64,000 nucleotides of DNA from assembly GCA_026125285.1 (NCBI GenBank), contig JAHCLO010000008.1:1-64000 (forward strand), in the 5' to 3' direction. Source of the stretch: Verrucomicrobiia bacterium. Lineage in GTDB: Bacteria; Verrucomicrobiota; Verrucomicrobiia; Limisphaerales; JADLHS01. Shown here piece by piece: positions 53,938 to 62,075 of the stretch (within the stretch, counting starts at the first letter, position 1; the number at the start of each line of letters is the position of its first letter). Under the pieces are notes generated by a model. It was given only the letters and a program-made list of their open reading frames with translations. It was not told the DNA's origin and ran no database searches. The translations under genes were made by a program, and so were the position numbers.

Positions 53938-54963
53938 TCAGTGTAGCTCTGCGGCCAGTTGTGCTCCTAGTTCAACGGCCTCCTTGATGGGGCGTCGGGC
54001 TTCGCCGCGCTTCACTTTCTCGTCGCGGTAGGAGACGGCGCGCATCTTGATTTGCTCGCCGACGACCTCCGCGTACGCGGCCACGGGACTGAGACAACCA
54101 CCGCCCATGGCGTGAAGAAACGCCCGTTCCGCAGTGACGCACTGCAAAGTGTTGAAGTGATTCAGGCGCTGGCAAATGCTGGCGAGGCGCTCGTCGTCCG
54201 CGCGGATTTCGATGCCGATGGCGGCCTGACCAACGCATGGCAGCATTACCTCCAGATCCAGCACGGTGGCCAGCAATCCGTCGGGCACGGCGTCACCTTC
54301 GAGCCGACCCTCTGGCGTGATGCGAAAGTTCAACCGGCTGATGCCCGCCAGAGCCAGAACCGTGGCGTCCAGTTCAGCGCGCTCCGCGACCTTCTGCATG
54401 CGTGTTACCACGTTGCCTCGGATCTCCACCACGTTCAGGTCGGGTCGTTGGGCGAGCATCTGTGCTTTGCGTCGGGTGCTGCTGGTGGCGATGGTTGCGC
54501 CGTCCGGGAAATCCCCCAGCTTTGTGTGCGGCGCGTAGCCGCGCAAGGAATCCTGACCGGGGGTCCAATCCGCGGAGTCGGTGTCTGTGGCGCGCGCCTT
54601 GATGAATTCCGCCGAACGGTAGATTAAAACGTCGCGCACGTCGGCGCGCTTGGGGGTGGCGGCAAGTTTCAGACCCGCCGGCAGGTCGGTGGGCAAATCC
54701 TTCAGACTGTGGACTGCCAGATCGGCCTGCCCCTTGATCAGGGCGACTTCGAGTTCCTTGGTAAATAGCCCCTTGGGCAAATTCTCACCAGGCTGCGCCA
54801 TCGAGGCTTTTTGCAGTTTGTCGCCGGTGGTCTTGATGAGTTTTAGTTCAAATGAAAGTCTGGGAAACGCGGCGCGGCATTGAGCCAGGATCAGGTTGGC
54901 TTGCGCCAATGCCAGGGCGCTGCCGCGCGTGGCGATGAGAATGGGGCGTTTGGAATCAAGCAT
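53938..54963 (-). CDS. hemC: Hydroxymethylbilane synthase (porphobilinogen deaminase)
   Basis: Third common step of tetrapyrrole synthesis: polymerises four porphobilinogen units. 341 residues; catalytic aspartate D81 (A-D-L-A-V-H-S-L-K-D), the R-G-N-V-V-T-R segment and the cofactor cysteine C290 (G-G-G-C-L-S-P-V) are present. Two features differ from the family norm. R-G-N-V-V-T-R has Val where Gly is usual, and about 28 extra residues (roughly 121-148, T-D-T-D-S-A-D-W-T-P) sit between D-V-L-I and the T-S-S-T-R-R motif. The start overlaps the hemA end by 8 bases; the order hemA-hemC is the usual pairing. Confidence 0.95.
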   Translation of the reverse strand: MLDSKRPILIATRGSALALAQANLILAQCRAAFPRLSFELKLIKTTGDKLQKASMAQPGENLPKGLFTKELEVALIKGQADLAVHSLKDLPTDLPAGLKLAATPKRADVRDVLIYRSAEFIKARATDTDSADWTPGQDSLRGYAPHTKLGDFPDGATIATSSTRRKAQMLAQRPDLNVVEIRGNVVTRMQKVAERAELDATVLALAGISRLNFRITPEGRLEGDAVPDGLLATVLDLEVMLPCVGQAAIGIEIRADDERLASICQRLNHFNTLQCVTAERAFLHAMGGGCLSPVAAYAEVVGEQIKMRAVSYRDEKVKRGEARRPIKEAVELGAQLAAELH

Positions 54964-56014
54964 GAGATTCGGTGGGAGGGGTGAACGATGCCGGGTGCGG
55001 AGCGTTGGGCAGGCTCAGGAGGGGTTTGATTTTATCCGCGATGATTGCCTCGCACCGGGTAATCTCTTCCTTCCGTTGTTTCAGGTAGTCGGCGGCAATC
55101 GCCTGCAAATCGTCCACGTTGTAGAGGTACACGTTTTCGAGGAAGGCGACCTCGGGATCAATGTCGCGCGGCACCGCGATGTCTATCAGCAGCAACGGAC
55201 GCTGGCTGCGTTCCGCCATGAATCCCTGCAAGGTGGCGCGGTCGAGAATGTGATGCGGCGCAGCGGTGCTGCTGATGACAATATCAACCTCTCCAAAATC
55301 CTTCGCCCAATCGCCAAATTGCACGGCGCGACCACCAAGTTCAGCGGCCAGGGCGACGGCGCGGTCATAGGAACGATTCGCCACGATGACGCTGCGAGCG
55401 CCTCGGGAAAGCAAGGCGCGGGCGGTCTTCTCACTGGTGTCGCCGGCGCCCACCACCATGACGTCGTGCTCCGCCAGGGAGTTGAAGATCTTCTCGGCCA
55501 GTTCGACCGCCACGGAAGCAACGGAAATGCTGCCGCGCTGGATGTTGGTTTCCGTGCGGACACGCTTGGCGACGTGGAACGCGCGCTGAAAGGCCTTGTT
55601 CAATTTTCCCCCCGTGTGCTGGTGTTGGCGCGCGAGTTCGTAGGCGCGTTTGAGTTGGCCCAGAATCTCGGTTTCACCCAGCACCATCGAGTCAATGCCG
55701 CAGGCTACCCGAAACAAGTGCTCCAGGCTCCGCGGTTCGCTCAGCGCATAGACTTCGTCGCCGAGCGGATCGCGGTAATCATGAATGGTGACGAGAAATT
55801 CCCGCAGCTCGGCGAAGGCCCGGTCCGCTGCCAGCGCAGTGGCGGCGTAAATCTCCACCCGGTTGCAGGTGGAAAGAATCACCGCCTCCTCGGCAATCTG
55901 CCGTTGCCGCAGCGCGGAAAGGGCCGCGGGAATCCGTGCCTCGGCAAAAGCAAAACGTTCCCGCAGTTCCACGGGAGACGAATGGTGACTCAGGCCGATG
56001 ACGACGATGGGCAT
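54956..56014 (-). CDS. hemA: Glutamyl-tRNA reductase
   Basis: First committed step of the C5 tetrapyrrole pathway, reducing glutamyl-tRNA to glutamate-1-semialdehyde. 352 residues, shorter than the usual 400-430 because the C-terminal dimerisation helix is short. N-terminus V-I-G-L-S-H-H-S-S-P-V, catalytic C50 in S-T-C-N-R-V-E, G-E-T-E-I-L-G-Q and the NADPH-binding V-V-G-A-G-D-T-S-E-K are all present. It overlaps hemC by 8 bases and is 22 bases from the ccsA-like gene. Confidence 0.96.
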   Translation of the reverse strand: MPIVVIGLSHHSSPVELRERFAFAEARIPAALSALRQRQIAEEAVILSTCNRVEIYAATALAADRAFAELREFLVTIHDYRDPLGDEVYALSEPRSLEHLFRVACGIDSMVLGETEILGQLKRAYELARQHQHTGGKLNKAFQRAFHVAKRVRTETNIQRGSISVASVAVELAEKIFNSLAEHDVMVVGAGDTSEKTARALLSRGARSVIVANRSYDRAVALAAELGGRAVQFGDWAKDFGEVDIVISSTAAPHHILDRATLQGFMAERSQRPLLLIDIAVPRDIDPEVAFLENVYLYNVDDLQAIAADYLKQRKEEITRCEAIIADKIKPLLSLPNAPHPASFTPPTESHA

Positions 56015-56036
56015 TAGCGCAGGGTGGCGGTTAGGC

Positions 56037-56870
56037 TCATGGATTATGCAAGTCCGAGAGCAGGTTGGTTCCCCAGAACGTCAGCAACACGAACGTAAAC
56101 ACGCCGATCACTCCGACGGCGAAGCGTCGCCCCGTTTGTCCCAGCCGCCAGCGCCCGACGAGCAGCGCCAGATACAACGCCCATAGAATGACGGACCAAA
56201 CCACTTTGGCATCCTTGAAATAATAAACCCCTTCGGGGCGGGGCAACCGTCCTCCCGCGAACAGGCCGATGGTGAGCAAAATGAAACCCACCAGCACCAG
56301 CCGTTGGGTGACGATTTCCAGCCGTTGAATTGGTGGCAACAACGAAAGCACGGCGCGCAGTTTATTGAACTTCAAGTTGTGTTGCTGCGTGAGGAACATG
56401 ATGGCTGCCACGGCCGCCAGTCCGAACGCGCCGTAGGCCAGGAGGATCGTGGTGGCATGCATGCTTAACAGACCGCCGGAAAACTCGGGCTTGGGGCCAT
56501 GCGGCGGGTCCAAGGCGGGCATCAGCGCAAAGACGCCAATGCCGAACAACACGGGCGAGGCGAAGGCGGCAAGGAAGCGCAACCGCGGCAACAAGCCGAC
56601 GATTAGACAGGCCAGAACCAGTCCCCAAGCGATGAAGATTGTGGCTTCGAAAAGATTGTTGACCGGACAACGATTGAGGGAAAAACCGCGCAAGGCCATG
56701 GCGGTGGTGTGTAGAGCGAACGCGACGATCAACGCCAGGTAGTTGACGTGGTCGTCTTTGCGGAAATCTTTCCGCCAGAGAAACACCGAGTAAATCATGC
56801 TCAGACCGTAAACCACCACGGCGAGCAGGAAAAAGTGTCGGTCAGCGAGTTGGCCAGTGAACCAAGCCAC
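56037..56870 (-). CDS. CcsA/HemX-like cytochrome c assembly membrane protein
   Basis: 277 residues with about eight membrane helices. The W-x-W-like haem-handling region of CcsA-type proteins is not fully clear; conserved histidines near H-T-T-A-M and H-A-T-T-I-L-L-A-Y fit the family. It precedes hemA in the operon, a common order for hemX/ccsA-like genes. It may assist haem delivery or hemA stability. Assignment is by fold pattern and context. Confidence 0.8.
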   Translation of the reverse strand: MAWFTGQLADRHFFLLAVVVYGLSMIYSVFLWRKDFRKDDHVNYLALIVAFALHTTAMALRGFSLNRCPVNNLFEATIFIAWGLVLACLIVGLLPRLRFLAAFASPVLFGIGVFALMPALDPPHGPKPEFSGGLLSMHATTILLAYGAFGLAAVAAIMFLTQQHNLKFNKLRAVLSLLPPIQRLEIVTQRLVLVGFILLTIGLFAGGRLPRPEGVYYFKDAKVVWSVILWALYLALLVGRWRLGQTGRRFAVGVIGVFTFVLLTFWGTNLLSDLHNP

Positions 56871-56921
56871 AATGTCAAAGTAGTCGGGCGGCCCGGCGGC
56901 GCAAGCTGCAAGTGCCCCAAG

Positions 56922-57926
56922 TCATGCGCGGACCGCTTTCGCTTTGAGACCGGCGGTCAGGTAATCCAGATAGGTGACCAGTTGATCCTTCAGTTCGGGG
57001 CGCGGCACGATCGCATCAATCAAGCCGTGGTCCAGCAGGAATTCCGTGGTTTGAAACCCCGGTGGCAGATCTGCCTGGGTGGTGTCCTTGATCACGCGCG
57101 GGCCGGCAAACCCGATCATCGCGCCCGGCTCAGCTATGATCAAGTCACCCAGGCTGGCGTAACTGGCCATGACGCCAGCGGTGGTAGGATGGGTCAACAC
57201 GCTGATAAACGGCAGGCGGGCTTTCGCATGATAAGCGAGCGCCGCGGAGGTCTTGGCCATTTGCATCAGACTGAACATGCCTTCGTACATCCGGGCGCCG
57301 CCGCTGGTGGAAATGATGATCACCGGCAATGCCTTCTCGGTGGCCCGCTCGATCAACCGCGTGAGTTTCTCACCCACCACCGAACCCATGGAGCCGCCGA
57401 GGAAGCTGAAATCCATCACTCCCAGCGCCGCCCGGTGCGGGCCAATCAGGCAAATGCCCGTGAGCACCGCGTCTTTCAATCCGGTGGACTTCGAGTACGC
57501 CTCCAGTTTGGAGGTGTAAGTGGCGACGCCGGTAAAGCCCAACACGTCCACGCTGACCATGGCGGCATCCATCTCTTCAAAGGTGCAGGTTTCCACCAGC
57601 GAATGGATTCGCTCGCGGGCGCCGATAGGAAAATGAAAATCGCACTGCGGACAGACTTTCAGGTTCTCGTCCAGTTCCTTGTCAAAGACCATGGTGCTGC
57701 ACTTGGGGCACTTGGTCCACAAGCCTTCGGGGATTTCTCGTTTGCGGGACTTGGCACCCGCCAGTTTGGGTTTCCGGACAAACGTGGTGGTGCTATCCGC
57801 GGGCGGCGGTGTGAGTGCCGGCTCCCCCGGATCGGGGGCGGGTGGTCTGGGTGCGAAGTTCGGCGTAACCGTCAACGGAAACGGAACTGGCGGTGTGGGT
57901 GGATTGGGCTGTGGCGATGAAATCAT
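56922..57926 (-). CDS. accD: Acetyl-CoA carboxylase carboxyltransferase subunit beta
   Basis: First step of fatty-acid synthesis, with AccA: moves the carboxyl group from biotin to acetyl-CoA. 334 residues; zinc ribbon C73, C76, C92, C95 (C-P-K-C and C-P-Q-C), then the crotonase-like core with G-G-S-M-G-S-V-V-G-E-K and S-G-G-A-R-M-Y-E-G. The first 50 residues are an unusual Pro-rich extension (Pro about one in three). The spacer to the next gene is 51 bases. Confidence 0.95.
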   Translation of the reverse strand: MISSPQPNPPTPPVPFPLTVTPNFAPRPPAPDPGEPALTPPPADSTTTFVRKPKLAGAKSRKREIPEGLWTKCPKCSTMVFDKELDENLKVCPQCDFHFPIGARERIHSLVETCTFEEMDAAMVSVDVLGFTGVATYTSKLEAYSKSTGLKDAVLTGICLIGPHRAALGVMDFSFLGGSMGSVVGEKLTRLIERATEKALPVIIISTSGGARMYEGMFSLMQMAKTSAALAYHAKARLPFISVLTHPTTAGVMASYASLGDLIIAEPGAMIGFAGPRVIKDTTQADLPPGFQTTEFLLDHGLIDAIVPRPELKDQLVTYLDYLTAGLKAKAVRA

Positions 57927-57995
57927 TTCGTCTCCACCAGGTTGATAGCCGGGTTAACTGAGTGCAAACCTACACGTATCATTCCAACGGAGTAT

Positions 57996-58739
57996 TCACA
58001 GTCCACGGGCGACTGTCCAGACGCAAACTTTACCCGCACCCGCCGCCCGCAGCGCCTTGGCGCAGGCATTGGTGGTGGCGCCCGTGGTGAACACGTCGTC
58101 CACCAGAATGATACGTTCACCGGCCAGCCGCTGCCCGCGTTTCATCGCAAACGCTCGTTGCACGTTGGCCGCCCGTTGTTGGCGGGTGAGCAATGTTTGC
58201 GTGCGGGTGGGTGCGGTCCTCTTCAGGAGCGTCCTGCCGACCGGGATTCCCAAGCCGGCGCTCAGATGGGCGGCCAGCCGCTCGGCCTGGTTGAACTCAC
58301 GTTCGCGCTGCTTGGTGGGATGCAAAGGCACGGGCACAATCAAGTCCCAGTGCTCCTGGGTCAATTCGGGCACGGCCTGACGCAAAAAAACGTCCGCGAG
58401 AAAAGGCTCAAACCACAAGGCGCGCTGGTATTTGTAGCGATGGATGGCTTCGAGAATGACACCCCCTGCCGTGACGGCGGAGCGGGCGGAACAAAAGTGC
58501 AACTCGAGTTCACGACAGTTCGCGCACTCGAACTCGGTGGTCAGCGCACCCTGGTAGGGCAGGCCGCAACGCCCGCAGTACGGTGGCCGAATGAACCGCA
58601 CTTTGCGCCAGCATTTATGACAGACCATGCCCTCGGCGGCGGTGGCCCGCGCCGTCTCACACAACTGGCACAGTGGCGGGTAAACCAAAGTCAGGCCGGC
58701 ATCCAAAAGCGTCGCGAGTTGGCCAGCCGGATTGAACAC
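57996..58739 (-). CDS. comF: ComF-family phosphoribosyltransferase-like protein
   Basis: 247 residues, related to DNA-uptake ComF. An N-terminal zinc finger uses paired cysteines (C-Q-L-C, C-H-K-C, C-G-R-C and C-A-N-C); a PRPP-binding motif I-I-L-V-D-D-V-F-T-T-G-A-T-T lies near residue 215. The N-T-P-like substrate is unknown. It is in the minus-strand run between argA and accD. Confidence 0.92.
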   Translation of the reverse strand: MFNPAGQLATLLDAGLTLVYPPLCQLCETARATAAEGMVCHKCWRKVRFIRPPYCGRCGLPYQGALTTEFECANCRELELHFCSARSAVTAGGVILEAIHRYKYQRALWFEPFLADVFLRQAVPELTQEHWDLIVPVPLHPTKQREREFNQAERLAAHLSAGLGIPVGRTLLKRTAPTRTQTLLTRQQRAANVQRAFAMKRGQRLAGERIILVDDVFTTGATTNACAKALRAAGAGKVCVWTVARGL

Positions 58740-58776
58740 GGAGAAGCTCCTCAGATTTTGCGCTAGGCCGAAGCGT

Positions 58777-60057
58777 TCACTTCAACTTCTTCACCAGCAC
58801 CTTGGAGTTGCGCCCGCTTTGGTCGTACTTCTCCCGGCGCGACGGCGGCAAATCCTCGCGGGTGCCTTCGGCGAAACCGCCTTTGGATTGAAAGTACGTG
58901 AACGCCTGAGTGGAGAGGGTGAGCAGTTCGTTCAAGCCCATCTCTCGCGCCTTGCTTTCCACAAACTGGATCAGCTTCCTGCCAATTCCCTGATTCTCGT
59001 GCGAAGGATTCACAAAGAGACAGGCCAGTTCGCCTTTGCTCTGTTCGGGATGTGCGTGAAGCGCGACGCACGCCACGGGATTCTTATCAATCTCAAAAAT
59101 GTAATAATCGCCCAGGTGCTTCTCAATGCTGGCGCGAGTCCGCTTCACGAGTTCGTCCGTTTCCACGCCTTTTTGCGTCAGCAACTGGATCGCGCGGACG
59201 TCCTTCTTCTTGGCGGGGCGGATTTGCTGGTATTCGTTGGCGTAAATCAGCGTGCCGATGCCTTCGTTGGAAAACACCTCCGCCAAGAGTCCTTCATCCA
59301 CCTGTCCGTTGATGATATGCACCCGTTGCACGCCCGCGCGGCACGCGGCCGCGGCGTGTTGTGCTTTGGAATGGGTTTCGGACGAAAACTCCCACTTGCC
59401 CTTTTCCAACAGTGTTATGAGATCGCCGACCAGCATCTGCCGGATGAGGCGGGCCTGATAATAAAGCCCATCCGTCGTAGTGATAAAAATCAGCTTGATG
59501 GCTTTCAGTGCCTCCGCGACCGCCACCGCCACACCGTCGGAATTCACGCGATACGTCTTGCCGTCGCCATCGAAACCCAGCGGTGGAATCACCGGAATCA
59601 CGCCTTGCGCCAACAGGGTTTGCAGCAGTTCCACGTCCACCCGCTCGACCTTGCCGGTGAACAAACGGTTCGCCCCCTGGATGATGCCCATGGGATGCGC
59701 GATGATGGCGTTCGTGCAGGCGGCACGCAGGTCGCTGGCAGAAAGACCCTCCAGAATCTCGTGCGTCAAGCGGTTGGCCGCCGTGAGCGCCAGCTTGAGC
59801 GTGGCCGCGTCAGTGACGCCGCTGCCGTCGAGATTCGACGGCGCAATCTTCTGTTCCTCGGCCAGCGCCTTGATCTGGGCGGCCGCGCCGTGAACCAGCA
59901 CCACGCGAATGTTCAACGAGCGCAACACCGCAATATCGAGCAGGATGTTGGCGAAGTTCTCACTCGTCACAATCGCGCCATCCACGCTGATGATGAACGT
60001 GCGCTCCCGGAATTGCGGGATGTATTGCAGGATGCCGCGCAGGTCAGTCGGCTTCAC
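58777..60057 (-). CDS. argA: N-acetylglutamate synthase (amino-acid N-acetyltransferase)
   Basis: First step of arginine synthesis. 426 residues in two domains: an amino-acid-kinase-like domain (1 to about 280; V-L-V-H-G-A-A near 54-60, G-F-D-G-D-G-K-T-Y-R-V-N-S-D near 170) and a GNAT acetyltransferase domain (about 285-426; L-F-V-N-P-S-H-E-N-Q-G-I-G-R-K-L). The kinase-like part usually binds arginine for feedback control. The end F-V-E-S-K-A-R-E and the K-G-G-F segment are typical. It is the first gene of the minus-strand run. Confidence 0.95.
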   Translation of the reverse strand: MKPTDLRGILQYIPQFRERTFIISVDGAIVTSENFANILLDIAVLRSLNIRVVLVHGAAAQIKALAEEQKIAPSNLDGSGVTDAATLKLALTAANRLTHEILEGLSASDLRAACTNAIIAHPMGIIQGANRLFTGKVERVDVELLQTLLAQGVIPVIPPLGFDGDGKTYRVNSDGVAVAVAEALKAIKLIFITTTDGLYYQARLIRQMLVGDLITLLEKGKWEFSSETHSKAQHAAAACRAGVQRVHIINGQVDEGLLAEVFSNEGIGTLIYANEYQQIRPAKKKDVRAIQLLTQKGVETDELVKRTRASIEKHLGDYYIFEIDKNPVACVALHAHPEQSKGELACLFVNPSHENQGIGRKLIQFVESKAREMGLNELLTLSTQAFTYFQSKGGFAEGTREDLPPSRREKYDQSGRNSKVLVKKLK

Positions 60058-60155
60058 GGTTGGCCGTCACTTTCTGTTTTCATCGGGAGATAAGTATTCG
60101 GTTTGGACCCCGTTTCAAATCAATTTCTGTCGTGTAGCCGAGGGCAAACAACCTG

Positions 60156-60403
60156 TCAGGCGAAATTGACCTTGTTCGCGTCGCCCGATTCGTCCGCCCG
60201 CTGAAGCAAACGAAGAACCGACGCATATTCGGCGAGGCGCGTCAGTCTCTGGACAAGGATGATTCCCACATGCGGTTCAGTCATCGCAAGCCGCGGAGAA
60301 TCTCGGCGATTGCACCTAACGACAACTCTTGAACGTCATGCCCTTTCAATCGCAGGATCCGGGCAAGATCAGCGGACGCATCGTAGTCGAGGAAGAACCT
60401 CAC
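60156..60403 (-). pseudogene. Broken DUF5615 (PIN-like toxin) gene
   Basis: On the minus strand a GTG at 60403 begins V-R-F-F-L-D-Y-D-A-S-A-D-L-A-R-I-L-R (the N-terminus of DUF5615/Mut7-C-type toxins) and stops at 60281 after 40 residues. The ATG of a second frame overlaps that stop (ATGA, 60284) and encodes P-H-V-G-I-I-L-V-Q-R-L-T-R-L, the family's C-terminal part. The middle with the nuclease acidic residues (T-R-D-x-D-F) is missing. I read it as an internally deleted toxin gene; no DUF433 antitoxin partner is visible upstream. Confidence 0.55.
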
Positions 60404-60680
60404 GTTTTTAGATAGGTCATCTGTTCAGCGACCAGAACCGCCAACTCCGCCCCCAACACAGCGACGCCGACCAGCCGCCAGCGTTTTTGGACTGCCGGGC
60501 AAGTGCATGAAAGCACGACGCTCAGAGTGGTCGGGTTGCGGGCACGGCCCGGTGGCGCGATTCTCTTTCGCACAGCCAGCCGAAAGTTGAGGGCGTTTCC
60601 CAGAAGTGGACCCCGAAATTCGGACCACGAGCTAAGTTAGACTTTTCGAGTTCTGCTGGGCATGAGAAGCCAGTAGGACT

Positions 60681-60974
60681 ATGAGCAAGACCAAACGGAA
60701 ACGATACACGGGCGCCTTCAAAGCCAAGGTGGGACTGGAAGCGTTGATGGGCGTCAAGACGGTCGGGCAGATTGCCCGAGAATACCAGGTGCATCCGGTG
60801 CAAGTGACCCAATGGAAGGGAGTGATCCGGGAGCACTTGCCGGAGCTGTTCGAGTCCCCACGAACAGGCAATCAAGACAGCCAGGAGTTGGTGGCCCAGT
60901 TGCACGAGAAGATCGGCCAACTGACCGTGGAGGTGGATTGGCTTAAAAAAAAGTGCAGGCAGTTGGGTCTGTAA
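60681..60974 (+). CDS. IS3 transposase OrfA
   Basis: 97 residues. Helix-turn-helix DNA-binding domain (K-R-Y-T-G-A-F-K-A-K-V-G-L-E-A, then Q-I-A-R-E-Y-Q-V-H-P-V-Q-V-T-Q-W) followed by a leucine-rich coiled coil for multimerisation. Reading proceeds into OrfB by -1 frameshift at A-AAA-AAG (60947-60953). On its own it may act as a regulator of transposition. Confidence 0.9.
   Translation: MSKTKRKRYTGAFKAKVGLEALMGVKTVGQIAREYQVHPVQVTQWKGVIREHLPELFESPRTGNQDSQELVAQLHEKIGQLTVEVDWLKKKCRQLGL
60929..60953 (+). promoter_or_regulatory. Programmed -1 frameshift signal
   Basis: The slippery heptamer A-AAA-AAG (60947-60953) lies in frame with OrfA in a run of eight A. An internal Shine-Dalgarno-like GGAGGTGG (60929-60936) sits 10 bases upstream, as in dnaX and IS911, where it stimulates frameshifting. 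OrfB is in the -1 frame relative to OrfA, as expected for an OrfAB fusion. Confidence 0.85.
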
Positions 60975-61834
60975 CGGCCCGGCAGGAATTCATCACGCCA
61001 TGTCCCGAACTGAGCATCCGACGGCAGTGCGAGCTGGTGGGCCTCTCCCGCAGCGGCTTCTACTACGAGCCGGTGCCGGAGAGTGCGGAGAACCTGGCGC
61101 TGATGCGACGGCTGGACGAGTTGCACTTGGAACGCCCGGTGTATGGGAGTCGGCGGCTGACGGCACTGTTGCAACGGGAAGGGTTGGGGGTAAACCGCAA
61201 GCGGGTGCAGCGGCTGTTGCGCTTGATGGGGGTGGAGGCGATCTATCCGAAGCGTTGTTTGAGCCAGCCCGGCGAAGGGCATCGGATCTACCCTTACCTC
61301 TTGGAGGGGCTGGAAATCAGCGGTCCGGACCAGGTGTGGTGCAGCGACATCACCTATGTGCCGATGGCCAGTGGCTTCCTGTATCTGGTGGCACTGATGG
61401 ACTGGTGGAGTCGGTATGTGGTGGCGTGGGAACTGTCCAACACGCTGGACAGCGAGTTCTGCATCCGGGCGTGGACCGCCGGGTTGGCGACCGGAAGGCA
61501 ACCGTTGATCTCCAACACCGACCAAGGGAGTCAATTCACCAGCGAGGCGTTCTTGGAGGCCGTAGAGGCGGCTGGGGTGGATGTCAGCATGGATGGTCGC
61601 GGACGCTGGATCGACAACCGGTTCATCGAGCGGCTCTGGCGCAGCGTCAAGCAGGAGGACATCTACCTGCAGGACTATGCCGACGGGTTGACGGCGCACC
61701 GGGGATTGGCACGGTGGTTTGGCGATTACAATACCCTCCGCCCGCACCAAGCCTTGGGTTATGCGACGCCCAGCGAGCTGTATCATTCGCCCGAGTCGTA
61801 TGGGGCCAAGCCCGCGGCCTGGCGGTGGCGATAG
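60953..61834 (+). CDS. IS3 transposase OrfB, catalytic DDE domain
   Basis: 293 residues in the -1 frame. After an N-terminal HTH_21-like part (R-R-L-D-E-L-H-L-E-R-P-V-Y-G-S-R-R-L) comes the retroviral integrase-like core: D132 (W-C-S-D-I-T-Y), D190 (N-T-D-Q-G-S-Q-F) and E226 (F-I-E-R-L-W-R-S-V-K-Q-E). The D190-E226 spacing is exactly 35 residues. The start codon at 60953 is only a marker; the active product is the OrfAB fusion. The catalytic triad is complete, so the element may still be active. Confidence 0.92.
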   Translation: MQAVGSVTARQEFITPCPELSIRRQCELVGLSRSGFYYEPVPESAENLALMRRLDELHLERPVYGSRRLTALLQREGLGVNRKRVQRLLRLMGVEAIYPKRCLSQPGEGHRIYPYLLEGLEISGPDQVWCSDITYVPMASGFLYLVALMDWWSRYVVAWELSNTLDSEFCIRAWTAGLATGRQPLISNTDQGSQFTSEAFLEAVEAAGVDVSMDGRGRWIDNRFIERLWRSVKQEDIYLQDYADGLTAHRGLARWFGDYNTLRPHQALGYATPSELYHSPESYGAKPAAWRWR

Positions 61835-61839
61835 GCGGT

Positions 61840-61926
61840 GAGGCTGCGCCGGCGTCCATCCCTCCGTTCACCCCTTCGACCCTGACGGGTCGAAGGGGTT
61901 CACTCCGGGCTGGACGCCGCAGCCTC
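61840..61926 (+). terminator. Large hairpin after the IS3 transposase
   Basis: Outer stem GAGGCTGCG (61840-61848) with CGCAGCCTC (61918-61926). The core CCCCTTCGACCC - TGAC - GGGTCGAAGGGG (61871-61898) is a perfect 12-bp stem with the TGAC loop also found at 29813, 29849 and 43202. T-run is only two bases, so termination is possible but unproven; it may be part of the IS right end. Confidence 0.45.
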
Positions 61927-62075
61927 GGAGGGTGTAGTCAGTGTGAACGCAGAGCAAAACATCTCATATGCAGAGGCACTCAACTCACCTCGAGTCGGTG
62001 TGATTCGCAGCGCGCAAAGGTCCCAACGGCGGCCATCACTATGACTGAAACCGTTGTGGACCGGAACCGATCGCC

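Larger units (their letters stand above)
60608..61927 (+). mobile_element. IS3-family insertion sequence
   Basis: Two overlapping transposase frames with a -1 frameshift site, flanked by non-coding ends. The left flank (about 60608-60632) carries a near-palindromic G-T-G-G-A-C-C-C-C-G-A-A-A type segment that may be the left end. The right flank has a strong GC-rich hairpin. I could not match a terminal inverted repeat pair or a target duplication, so the ends are approximate. Confidence 0.75.

Noticed and set aside
60425..60628. 67-codon minus-strand frame left of the IS3 element
   Set aside because: Low-complexity Arg/Gly-rich product from dispersed repeat DNA; no domain.
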